A stretch of DNA of 7,295 nucleotides from Intrasporangium_A sp039812505 (GTDB taxonomy: Bacteria > Actinomycetota > Actinomycetes > Actinomycetales > Dermatophilaceae): positions 1 through 7,295 of the forward strand of contig NZ_JBDIAQ010000169.1 of NCBI RefSeq assembly GCF_039812505.1, in the 5' to 3' direction. Below the pieces are notes generated by a model. The model saw nothing but the letters and a program-made list of their open reading frames with translations, was not told the DNA's origin and searched no databases. Shown here piece by piece: positions 1-5,829 of this stretch (position 1 is the first letter of the stretch; each line of letters starts with the position of its first letter). Made by a program: the position numbers and the translations under genes.

Positions 1-28
1 GCGCCGGGTGCGCCGGACCCCCGGTCAC
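1..28 (-). CDS. Start of a downstream gene, probably sensor histidine kinase (partial)
   Basis: Only the first nine codons lie in the window. A GTG at 28-26 overlaps the response-regulator TGA (27-25) in a GTGA junction, the usual sign of translational coupling. An AGGA sits six bases before this GTG, inside the last regulator codons. The frame stays open to the window edge and reads MTGGPAHPA. By established gene order, OmpR/PhoB-type regulators are very often followed directly by their histidine kinase, so that is the likely product. The identity is inference: nothing visible in nine residues proves a kinase. The frame could also be chance, with the real kinase starting further downstream. 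Confidence 0.35.
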
Positions 29-768
29 GACCCGTCCTGCGCGAGCCCGCCGCCCCCGTGCGGGTCGGCTGCCCCGCGAGGCCGCTCGGCGGCATACCCC
101 ACCGACCGGACCGTGCGGATGGGGCTGGCGTGACCGAGCTTGCCGCGCACCTGGGCGACGTGCACGTCGACGGTCCGGGCACCCGCGGTGGTGGCGTACC
201 CCCAGACGTCACTCAGCAGCTGCTCGCGGGTGAACACCACCCCCGGCCGGCGCATGAGGTGGGCGAGCAGCGCGAACTCGGTGGCGGTCAGGGCCACCTC
301 CCGGCCGGACACCTCGACGCGGTGGCTGGTCAGGTCGACGGCGAGCTCACCGTGCCGCAGGAGGGTCGTGCCGGACGGCACGCCACGCACGCGGCGCAGC
401 ACCCCGGTCAGCCGGGCCACCACCTCGCGCGGCGAGAAGGGCTTGGTCACGTAGTCGTCGGCGCCGAGCTCGAGCCCGAGGACCCGGTCGACCTCGTCGT
501 CCCGGGCGGTGACGAACAGGATCGGGGTCCAGTCGCCGCTCGCGCGCAGCCGCCGGCACACCTCGATGCCGTCGATGGTCGGCAGCCCGATGTCCAGGAT
601 CAGGGCCGACGGCCGGATCGAGCGGGTGAGCGTCAGGGCCGCCGCGCCGTCGCGCGCCACCGCCACGCCGTAGCCGGCAGCCTTCAGGTTCAGCGCGAGC
701 ACGTCGACGATCGCCGGTTCGTCCTCCACGACGAGGACGACCCCGCGGGTCTGCGGCGTGGCAGGCAC
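25..768 (-). CDS. Two-component response regulator, OmpR/PhoB family
   Basis: A 247-residue cytoplasmic transcription regulator. Residues about 9-125 form a receiver domain. The acidic pocket is E15/D16, the phospho-acceptor is D59 (in LILDIGLP), the switch residues are T87 (VTARD) and Y106, and the conserved lysine is K109 (TKPF). All catalytic positions are intact. Residues about 138-230 form the winged-helix DNA-binding domain, with TATEFALLAHL, the loop around SDVWGY, the recognition helix RTVDVHVAQVRGKL and the wing IRTVRSVGYAAE. It ends in a short Gly-rich tail. The start is GTG at 768; the frame closes at a TAG four codons upstream, so no longer start exists, and the ribosome binding site is weak. 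It lies 35 bases after the DedA-like gene and overlaps the next gene by four bases, so the three may be co-transcribed. Phosphorylation by a partner kinase would control target promoters. The signal and targets cannot be read from sequence. Confidence 0.93.
   Translation of the reverse strand: MPATPQTRGVVLVVEDEPAIVDVLALNLKAAGYGVAVARDGAAALTLTRSIRPSALILDIGLPTIDGIEVCRRLRASGDWTPILFVTARDDEVDRVLGLELGADDYVTKPFSPREVVARLTGVLRRVRGVPSGTTLLRHGELAVDLTSHRVEVSGREVALTATEFALLAHLMRRPGVVFTREQLLSDVWGYATTAGARTVDVHVAQVRGKLGHASPIRTVRSVGYAAERPRGAADPHGGGGLAQDGS
89..98 (-). repeat. GGTATGCCGC motif, copy 1
   Basis: Exact copy of the 10-mer GGTATGCCGC on the minus strand, inside the response-regulator gene, where it is read as part of G-Y-A-A (residues 224-227). 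It is one of four exact copies in the window, far above composition expectation. Function is unknown. Confidence 0.5.
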
Positions 769-791
769 GCTGGCACTCTACTGTCGCGCTG

Positions 792-827
792 GACACGCTC
801 CCGTCACGCTTCGGTACGGGTCGTGTC
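792..827. repeat. Interrupted inverted repeat between the DedA-like gene and response regulator
   Basis: GACAC (792-796) pairs with GTGTC (823-827), and CCCGT (800-804) pairs with ACGGG (816-820). A small 3x2 internal loop separates the two stems and the loop has 11 bases. The structure covers the stop codon of the DedA-like gene and ends 24 bases before the GTG of the regulator. There is no T-run after it in the direction of transcription, so a classical terminator is unlikely. It could be an attenuator, an mRNA processing or stability hairpin, or chance in GC-rich DNA. Confidence 0.3.
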
Positions 828-1307
828 AGGACGCTGCTCGCGCCGCGACCCGTCGCCCCGCCGCCGCCCGATCACCCACGTCGCCGCGCCCACCACGACG
901 AGCGCGACGATGGCGGCCAACCCGTACCACGACCCGGCCAGCGCGGCGAGCCAGGCGTCGACGACGGCCAGCCCGATCGTCGCGTAGATCGCCGCCCAGG
1001 CCGCGGACCCCACGACGGCAGCCGGCAGGTAGTACGCCAGCGGCATCCGCAGCGCGCCGGCCGTCAGGTGGATGGTGGTCTGGATCCCGATCGTCAGGTA
1101 CGACAGTGCCACGGCAACCGGGCCCAGCCGCCGGAGCAGCGTCTCGGCCCGCGCCCGGCTCGCCGGGGCCGGCCGGTCGCGCAGCCGCCGCCACCCGGAG
1201 ATCGCCCCCCGGCCCGCCCAGTAGGTGGCGTTGGAGCGCAGCATCACGATGCACCACAGCGCGACGAACGCCTGCCAGAACGGCAGGCGGGCCAGGGCGT
1301 CGAGCAT
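804..1307 (-). CDS. Small DedA/VTT-like (SNARE-associated) membrane protein
   Basis: A 167-residue integral membrane protein with hydrophobic segments at about 10-24, 62-86, 91-116 and 125-147 and a basic, charged C-terminal tail. Residues 64-112 align without gaps to the C-terminal core typical of DedA proteins: A-V, G74, T77, A83-G84, R87-M88-P89, G100 and W104 match the usual AG..RMP...........G...W pattern. DedA proteins act in membrane homeostasis, including polyprenyl-phosphate or phospholipid translocation. This one is shorter than the usual ~200 residues, and the two arginines normally in the RFxPGxR stretch are Y70 and Q76, so function may differ. The ATG at 1307 is preceded by GGTGAGGGC, a fair ribosome binding site. 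It is divergent from the methyltransferase gene and lies 35 bases before the response regulator. Family assignment rests on motif reading only. Confidence 0.7.
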   Translation of the reverse strand: MLDALARLPFWQAFVALWCIVMLRSNATYWAGRGAISGWRRLRDRPAPASRARAETLLRRLGPVAVALSYLTIGIQTTIHLTAGALRMPLAYYLPAAVVGSAAWAAIYATIGLAVVDAWLAALAGSWYGLAAIVALVVVGAATWVIGRRRGDGSRREQRPDTTRTEA

Positions 1308-1382
1308 GCCCTCACCCTAGGTCCGACTCCTGACGCCCGCGTCGAGGCCGGCCGCCGGTAGTCGTGGAATGCTGGGTGCGCC
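1308..1382. promoter_or_regulatory. Divergent intergenic region, presumed two promoters
   Basis: These 75 bases separate two divergent genes, so each must have its promoter here or further inside the opposite gene. No convincing -35/-10 pair is visible on either strand. A weak -10-like AATGCT at 1368-1373 would place the transcript start almost at the methyltransferase ATG (1383), consistent with a leaderless message, which is common in Actinobacteria. The region also holds GGCCGGCCGCCGG, a GC-rich block at about 1347-1359. Confidence 0.3.
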
Positions 1383-2219
1383 ATGACCGAGCCGACCGTC
1401 ACCTCCGTGGCCAACCCGCGCCTGAAGGCGCTGGTCGCGCTCCGGCGCCGCCGCGTCCGGGAGCAGACCGGCCAGACGGTCGTCGAGGGCCACGAGGAGC
1501 TGGCCCTCGCCCTCGCGGCCGGGGTCCGTCCGCACGCGGTCTACGTCTGCGCGCAGCTCTTCAGCCCGGCCGGCCGCGCCGGGGTGCAGCACATCGGCCG
1601 GCAGGCCGAGCTGCTCGACCGCGTCCGGGGCGAGGGCATCGCCGTCGTCCACCTCTCCCGCCCCGCTTTCGAGAAGGTCGCCTACCGCGAGGGTGCCGAC
1701 GGCCTGCTCGCGCTCGTCGACACGGTCGGTATGCCGCTCAGCGCGCTGCCCGTCGACCGTGCGGACCCCCTCGCCCTCCTCGCCCAAGGCATCGAGAAGC
1801 CGGGCAACCTGGGGGCGATGCTGCGTACCGCGGACGCGGCCGGGGCCGACGCGGTCGTGGCCGCCGACCCGGTCACCGACTGGGGCAACCCCAACGTCGT
1901 CCGGGCGAGCAAGGGCACCGTCTTCGCGGTGCCGGTCGCCGCCGCGCCGACCGACGAGGTCCTCGCCTGGGCCCGCGGGCACGACCTGCGGCTCGTCGTG
2001 ACGACCCCCGAGGCCGACCGGCTGCACACCGAGGTCGACTACACCGGCCGGGTCGCCGTCGTGGTCGGCAGCGAGAAGCACGGCGTCGACGAGCGGATGC
2101 TCGAGGCGGCCACCCACCGGGTCCGAATTCCCATGCGCGGCAAGGCGAACAGCCTCAACGTGTCGGTCGCCGCAGCGGTCGTCCTGTACGAGGCGCTGCG
2201 GCAGCGCACCACGCGCTGA
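1383..2219 (+). CDS. TrmH/SpoU-family RNA 2'-O-methyltransferase (TsnR/RlmB-like)
   Basis: A 278-residue SPOUT-class enzyme predicted to transfer a methyl group from S-adenosylmethionine to a ribose 2'-OH in rRNA or tRNA. An N-terminal substrate-binding domain (about 8-115) carries NPRLKALVALRRRR and the VVEGHEEL stretch typical of SpoU_sub_bind. The C-terminal trefoil-knot domain (about 130-275) has all three family motifs. Motif 1 is EKPGNLGAMLRTADAAG (138-154) with N142 and the catalytic R148. Motif 2 is VVGSEKHGVD (227-236) with E231. Motif 3 is IPMRGKANSLNVSVA (249-263) with N259. The overall architecture resembles thiostrepton-resistance-type and RlmB-type enzymes, but the modified nucleotide cannot be predicted. 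The ATG at 1383 has only a weak upstream GGGTG; the protein begins exactly where family members usually do. The VOC gene follows on the same strand after a gap of about 108 bases. Confidence 0.92.
   Translation: MTEPTVTSVANPRLKALVALRRRRVREQTGQTVVEGHEELALALAAGVRPHAVYVCAQLFSPAGRAGVQHIGRQAELLDRVRGEGIAVVHLSRPAFEKVAYREGADGLLALVDTVGMPLSALPVDRADPLALLAQGIEKPGNLGAMLRTADAAGADAVVAADPVTDWGNPNVVRASKGTVFAVPVAAAPTDEVLAWARGHDLRLVVTTPEADRLHTEVDYTGRVAVVVGSEKHGVDERMLEAATHRVRIPMRGKANSLNVSVAAAVVLYEALRQRTTR
1728..1737 (+). repeat. GGTATGCCGC motif, copy 2
   Basis: Exact copy on the plus strand inside the methyltransferase gene, read as G-M-P (residues 116-118), a different frame from the copies in the regulator and copA genes. 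The match to copy 4 extends to 12 bases (GGTATGCCGCTC). Confidence 0.5.
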
Positions 2220-2327
2220 CCTCGTTCGCACGGCGCCGGAGGGGGTGGGCCGCATACCCGATCGGCCGCTCCGGGCGAGGGGAGGGGGGTGGTCAAGAGC
2301 ACCCCGAGGGGTGTGCCACGATGGAGC

Positions 2328-2960
2328 ATGCGAGTTGACCACGTCTCCTATGCGGCGGAGCACGACGGTCTGCGGGCCACTGCGGAACGGCTGTCGAAGC
2401 TCATCGGTGTGGAGTCGGTCGACGGGGGGGTGCATCCCCGGTTCGGGACGCGCAACGTCATCCTGCCGCTGGCCAACCACAACTATCTCGAGGTGGTCGG
2501 GGTGCTCGACCACCCCGCCTCCGACAAGGCGCCGTTCGGCCAGGCGGTCCGCGCTCGCTCCGAGGCCGGAGGCGGCTGGATGGGCTGGGTCGTCGCCGTC
2601 GACGACATCCACCCGGCCGAGCGCCGGCTCGGCCGGGAGTCGGTCGAGGGCAACCGGCACCGCCCCGACGGGGTCGAGCTGCGGTGGCGCCAGCTCGGGG
2701 TCAAGGGCCTGATGGCCGACCCCCAGCTGCCGTTCTTCGTGCAGTGGGAGGACATGTCGGTCCACCCGTCCGGCGATGGCTCGAAGGTCTCGCTCAAGGG
2801 GCTCGAGATCGCCGGCGACCCCGACCGGGTCCGCGAGTGGCTCGGGCTGCCCAGCGACTTCCGCTCCGACGAGGTCGGGTTCAGCTTCGTCTGCCCGCGT
2901 GGCACGCCGGGCCTGATGTCGGTGACCTTCGGGACGCCGGACGGCGAGGTCACGATCTGA
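2328..2960 (+). CDS. Glyoxalase-like VOC-fold protein
   Basis: A 210-residue soluble protein starting MRVDHVSYAAEHDG, the usual opening of a glyoxalase-like (Glyoxalase_3 type) VOC domain. The first module includes H5, the loop HPRFGTRN (36-43) and the strand HNYLEVVGVLDHP (51-63), where H5 and E55 occupy positions often used as metal ligands. A middle part holds GGWMGWVVAVDD (82-93) and LPFFVQWED (134-142). A second, weaker module at about 155-210 ends in MSVTFGTPDGEVTI. VOC proteins range from glyoxalases and dioxygenases to drug-binding proteins, so no substrate can be assigned. I chose ATG 2328 because the fold begins directly there. An in-frame GTG at 2289 would add 13 residues of non-family sequence, but it has the better purine-rich upstream (GGGGAGGGGGG). 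At 2328 the GGAG is only one base from the ATG, so this start may be leaderless. It is convergent with copA. Confidence 0.82.
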   Translation: MRVDHVSYAAEHDGLRATAERLSKLIGVESVDGGVHPRFGTRNVILPLANHNYLEVVGVLDHPASDKAPFGQAVRARSEAGGGWMGWVVAVDDIHPAERRLGRESVEGNRHRPDGVELRWRQLGVKGLMADPQLPFFVQWEDMSVHPSGDGSKVSLKGLEIAGDPDRVREWLGLPSDFRSDEVGFSFVCPRGTPGLMSVTFGTPDGEVTI

Positions 2961-2993
2961 GTCGGTGCCGCATCCGGCCCCCCCACATCCGGA

Positions 2994-3035
2994 TCGATGT
3001 AATAGCGCTGCCCAGGGCCCGCGGTAATACATCGA
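2994..3035. terminator. Long interrupted dyad, candidate bidirectional terminator
   Basis: TCGATGTA (2994-3001) is perfectly complementary to TACATCGA (3028-3035). Inside it, TA pairs with TA and CGC (3006-3008) pairs with GCG (3021-3023), with single A-A and G-G mismatches in between, giving 13 base pairs in a 42-base element. It sits 33 bases after the stop of the VOC gene and 40 bases after the stop of convergent copA, the right place for a shared terminator. No T-run follows on either strand, so it would be a non-canonical terminator. A protein-binding operator is the alternative. The arms are richer in A/T than the surrounding DNA. Confidence 0.45.
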
Positions 3036-3075
3036 CTCGAGTGAGGGGAGCGAGGGGTCGGGGGCGCAGGGCAGG

Positions 3076-5631
3076 TCAGCGCTTGACGCCGCGCAGGCGC
3101 AGCGAGTTCGTCACGACCAGGACCGACGACAGGGCCATCGCAGCCCCGGCGATCATCGGGTTGAGCAGGCCCAGGGCCGCCACCGGGATCGCGAGGGTGT
3201 TGTAGCCGAAGGCCCAGAACAGGTTCTGCTTGATCACCTTCAGGGTCGCGCGGGACAGCTCGATCGCGTCGCCGACCGCGTCGATGTCGGGGCGGACCAG
3301 CACGATGTCGGCGGAGTCGATCGCGACGTCCGAGCCGGAGCCCATCGCGAGCCCGAGGTCGGCCTGGGCCAGCGCCGCGGCGTCGTTGACCCCGTCGCCG
3401 ACCATCGCCACTACCTTGCCCTGCTGCTGCAGCTGCGTGACGATCGCGTGCTTGTCGGTGGGTAGCACGTCGGCCCGGACGTTGGCCGGCTCGATGCCGA
3501 CCTGGTCGGCGACGCTGCGGGCGTTGCCCTCGGCGTCTCCGGTCAGCAGGTATGGCGTCAGCCCCAGCTCGCGCAGCCGCGCGACCGCCGCCCGGGACGA
3601 GTCGCGCACGGTGTCGCCGACGGTCAGGACCGCGTGGGCCGTGCCGTCCCAGCCGACGAAGACGGTCGTGCCCGGGTGCGTGCGGGCGTGGGTCACCAGG
3701 CTGTCCGCGACGGTGTCGAACAGCGCCGCCTTGCCGACCGTGACCTCGGTGCCCCGGATCCGGGCCGAGGCGCCCTCGCCGGGGTTGGCGGCGAAGTCGG
3801 TGATGCGCGGCAGGTCGATGCGGGCCTGCTGCGCCGCGGCCACGATCGCCCGGGCGATGGGGTGCTCGCTGCCCTGCTCGACCGCGGCCGCCGCCTTGAG
3901 CGCCGCCTTCTTGTCGAGGTGGCCGATTACCGCGATCTTCGTCAGGCGCAGGTCGCCGGTCGTGACGGTGCCGGTCTTGTCCAGCACGACGGTGTCGACG
4001 CGGCGGGTGTTCTCGAGCACCTGCGGACCCTTGATGAGGGTGCCGAGCTGCGCCCCGCGCCCGGTGCCCACGAGCAGCGCGGTCGGTGTGGCCAGCCCGA
4101 GCGCGCACGGGCAGGCGATGATCAGGACGGCCACGGCCACGGCGAGCGACCGGGCCAGGCCGTGCCCGGTGGCGAGCCAGGCGACGAGCGTGACCAGCGC
4201 GATCACGAGCACCGCAGGGACGAAGACGGCCGAGACCCGGTCGGCCAGCCGCTGGATCGGTGCCTTGCCGGTCTGGGCTGCCTCGACGAGCCGCTGGATG
4301 CCGGCGAGCATCGTGTCGGCGCCCACCTTGGTCGCCTCGACGACCAGCCGTCCGGTCGTGTTGATCGTGGCGCCGGTCACCGCGTCGCCGGCCCGCACGT
4401 CGACCGGAGCGGACTCCCCGGTTACCAAACTGGTGTCGATCGCGCTCGCACCGTCGCGCACCACCCCGTCGGTGGCCACCTTCTCCCCGGGCCGGACCAG
4501 GAACTGGTCGCCGACCACGAGCTGCTCGACGGGGACCCGGTGCTCGCTGGTGACCCGAGTGCGGGGGTCGACCCGCAGCAGGGACACGTCCTTGGCGCCG
4601 AGGTCGAGCAGCGAGCGCAGCGCCTCGCGCCCGGAGTCCTTGGCCCGCGCCTCGAGGAACCGGCCGACGAGCAGGAAGGTGGTCACCACGGCAGCGGTCT
4701 CGAAGTAGTGGTGCGTGCCGCCGGCGAACAGGGCGACGGTCGAGTAGAGGTAGGCGGCGAGCACGCCGAGCGAGACGAGGGTGTCCATCGTCGAGGCGAG
4801 GTGGCGTGCGTTGACGGCCGCGGCGCGGTGGAACGGCCACGCGCACCACGCGACGACGGGCGTGGTCAGCACGAGCTGCAGCCACGGGCTCGCCGGGAAG
4901 TCCGGCAGGACCATGGCGAGCAGGAAGACCGGGACGGTCAGGACGACCGAGACGGTCAGGCGCGCCCTGGGTGACGCCTCGCGCAGGAGCCGGGGCAGTG
5001 CCTCGCGCCAGCGCGCTACGAGCGCCGTGGTGGTGCGGGAGGGACCGCCGGTGGGCTTCGGCTTTCCGTCGGTGACCGTACCGGCCTCGGTCGTGCTGCC
5101 CTTGGCCGTGTCACCCCCGGTCGTGCTGCCCTTGGCCGTGTCACCCCCGGTCGCGGTGCGCCCGGCCGCGCCGCCCTGGGCCGTGCCACCCCCGGCTCCG
5201 TTGCCCCCATTCGCCCCGGGCCGGGACGGCGCGTCGCCGGAGGCCCGGGGAACTCCCGTCCCTGCCTGCCCGGCCCGAGCAGCAGGAGCGCCCGGCTCGG
5301 GAACTGGTTGGGCGGCATACCGCCCTGTCGCGCGCTCAGGCAGCGCGTCGTCGCCGTGCGTCGTGGCGGGCTTGGCGCCCGCACCATCGGGGATGACGGT
5401 GGCGCCGTAGCCGCTGTGCGCGATCTCGGCGAGGATCCGTTCGACGGTGACCGGCTCGGCGTACACGACCTGGGCCTTCTCCGTCGCCAGGTTCACCGTG
5501 GCGGACCGGACGCCGTCGACCTTGCCGAGCTTGCGCTCGATCCGGGCCGAGCAGGACGCACACGTCATGCCGGTGATCGCGAGGCGGACCTCGTGGGACT
5601 CCGGCGCGGCCGTCGTCATGCCCTGCGTCAT
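3076..5631 (-). CDS. copA: Copper-exporting P-type ATPase (P1B-1), CopA
   Basis: An 851-residue inner-membrane pump predicted to export Cu(I) using ATP. One N-terminal HMA domain (about 15-80) has the metal site GMTCASC (C24, C27). A Gly/Ala/Thr/Pro-rich linker (about 82-203) follows. The core has two extra helices (about 223-243, 249-268) and six further helices (about 282-302, 308-326, 465-486, 491-514, 803-823, 825-844). The actuator has TGES (404-407), the membrane site is CPC (507-509), and the phosphorylated residue is D551 in DKTGT. The nucleotide domain has H590-P591 in SEHP, the P-domain has TGD (697-699) and GDGVND (745-750). The Cu(I) signatures N803..Y810-N811 and M832..S835-S836 are intact, which sets subclass P1B-1. 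The start is ATG 5631 because an AAGGAGAGG lies just upstream. An in-frame GTG at 5754 would add 41 residues that resemble no HMA sequence. No copZ, csoR or cueR is adjacent. Confidence 0.95.
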   Translation of the reverse strand: MTQGMTTAAPESHEVRLAITGMTCASCSARIERKLGKVDGVRSATVNLATEKAQVVYAEPVTVERILAEIAHSGYGATVIPDGAGAKPATTHGDDALPERATGRYAAQPVPEPGAPAARAGQAGTGVPRASGDAPSRPGANGGNGAGGGTAQGGAAGRTATGGDTAKGSTTGGDTAKGSTTEAGTVTDGKPKPTGGPSRTTTALVARWREALPRLLREASPRARLTVSVVLTVPVFLLAMVLPDFPASPWLQLVLTTPVVAWCAWPFHRAAAVNARHLASTMDTLVSLGVLAAYLYSTVALFAGGTHHYFETAAVVTTFLLVGRFLEARAKDSGREALRSLLDLGAKDVSLLRVDPRTRVTSEHRVPVEQLVVGDQFLVRPGEKVATDGVVRDGASAIDTSLVTGESAPVDVRAGDAVTGATINTTGRLVVEATKVGADTMLAGIQRLVEAAQTGKAPIQRLADRVSAVFVPAVLVIALVTLVAWLATGHGLARSLAVAVAVLIIACPCALGLATPTALLVGTGRGAQLGTLIKGPQVLENTRRVDTVVLDKTGTVTTGDLRLTKIAVIGHLDKKAALKAAAAVEQGSEHPIARAIVAAAQQARIDLPRITDFAANPGEGASARIRGTEVTVGKAALFDTVADSLVTHARTHPGTTVFVGWDGTAHAVLTVGDTVRDSSRAAVARLRELGLTPYLLTGDAEGNARSVADQVGIEPANVRADVLPTDKHAIVTQLQQQGKVVAMVGDGVNDAAALAQADLGLAMGSGSDVAIDSADIVLVRPDIDAVGDAIELSRATLKVIKQNLFWAFGYNTLAIPVAALGLLNPMIAGAAMALSSVLVVTNSLRLRGVKR
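5089..5148 (-). repeat. 30-bp exact tandem repeat in copA linker
   Basis: Two identical 30-bp units (5089-5118 and 5119-5148) encode GGDTAKGSTT twice (CopA residues 162-181). The match runs five bases further (5149-5153). A diverged third unit about ten residues earlier encodes GGTAQGGAAG (148-157), so the linker appears to have grown by in-frame duplication. Thirty bases keeps the reading frame whatever the copy number. Confidence 0.9.
5312..5321 (-). repeat. GGTATGCCGC motif, copy 3, in a hairpin
   Basis: Exact minus-strand copy inside the copA linker, read R-Y-A-A (residues 104-107). Here it forms part of a perfect inverted repeat, GGGCGG (5310-5315), loop CATA, CCGCCC (5320-5325). The other copies lack this 6-bp stem, so the palindrome is not a fixed part of the motif. 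Confidence 0.5.
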
Positions 5632-5634
5632 CAA

Positions 5635-5643
5635 CCTCTCCTT
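5635..5643 (-). promoter_or_regulatory. Strong ribosome binding site of copA
   Basis: AAGGAGAGG on the minus strand contains a perfect AGGAG core ending six bases before ATG 5631. It is the strongest Shine-Dalgarno sequence in the window and decides the copA start. Confidence 0.85.
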
Positions 5644-5645
5644 CC

Positions 5646-5667
5646 GGCGGTAGCCGCCTCGATCGTA
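5646..5667 (-). promoter_or_regulatory. Candidate copA promoter -10 with adjacent inverted repeat
   Basis: On the minus strand TACGAT (5667-5662) fits the TAnnnT -10 consensus and would start transcription near 5655, giving a leader of about 24 bases. No TTGACA-like -35 is present 17 bases upstream (GCCCCG instead), so activation by a regulator would be needed. Just after it lies a perfect short inverted repeat, GGCGG, three bases, CCGCC (5646-5658), directly before the ribosome binding site. I see no CsoR-type box (TACCCC...GGGGTA). Confidence 0.35.
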
Positions 5668-5725
5668 AGCCTCCGGTCGCCCGACGGGGCGAGGGCACGA
5701 CGAGCGCGGGCTGAACGCACCGTGC

Positions 5726-5763
5726 GGCAACCGTTTTGGCGGTCGCGCCGGCACTCGGTTGCC
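5726..5763. repeat. 8-bp perfect inverted repeat with inner stem, upstream of copA
   Basis: GGCAACCG (5726-5733) pairs with CGGTTGCC (5756-5763). Inside, GGCG (5738-5741) pairs with CGCC (5746-5749) around the loop GTCG, leaving TTTT and GGCACT unpaired. It lies 67 bases past the purB stop and about 59 bases upstream of the candidate copA -10. It may be an operator, part of purB termination, or a chance GC-rich dyad. Confidence 0.4.
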
Positions 5764-5800
5764 CGGGCTGTCAGGGGCGGGTCGGCAGCCGTCGGCCGCC

Positions 5801-5827
5801 GGGGCGGGACCCCGTCGACGCCGCCCC
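5801..5827 (-). terminator. Candidate hairpin terminator after purB
   Basis: GGGGCGG (5801-5807) and CCGCCCC (5821-5827) form a perfect 7-bp stem with a 13-base loop, beginning three bases after the purB stop. No T-run follows in the direction of transcription, so it is only a candidate. It could instead stabilise the 3' end of the message. Confidence 0.35.
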
Positions 5828-5829
5828 CC

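Noticed and set aside
2220..2327. Small gene or strong terminator between the methyltransferase and VOC genes
   Set aside because: Only short GC palindromes (CGGCGCCG) and a weak CGGAG/CTCCG pair are visible; no convincing stem with tail and no coding frame with a plausible start.
1317..3032. 571-codon minus-strand open frame opposite the methyltransferase and VOC genes
   Set aside because: Composition is that of an antisense shadow and it covers two recognisable plus-strand genes; no domain is visible.
2483..4885. Very long minus-strand open frame (about 800 codons) overlapping copA and the VOC gene
   Set aside because: It is an Arg/Pro/Gly-rich shadow frame of copA, typical of GC-rich DNA. 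The other frame carries every P-type ATPase motif.
3634..4974. 446-codon plus-strand open frame opposite copA
   Set aside because: Antisense shadow with Arg/Asp/Gly/His-rich noise; no motif or ribosome binding site.
5089..5153. CRISPR-like direct repeats
   Set aside because: Units are directly adjacent with no spacers and encode an in-frame peptide repeat.
5632..5754. 41-residue N-terminal extension of CopA from GTG 5754
   Set aside because: The strong AAGGAGAGG and ATG at 5631 decide the start, and the extension reads through the probable promoter and an inverted repeat.
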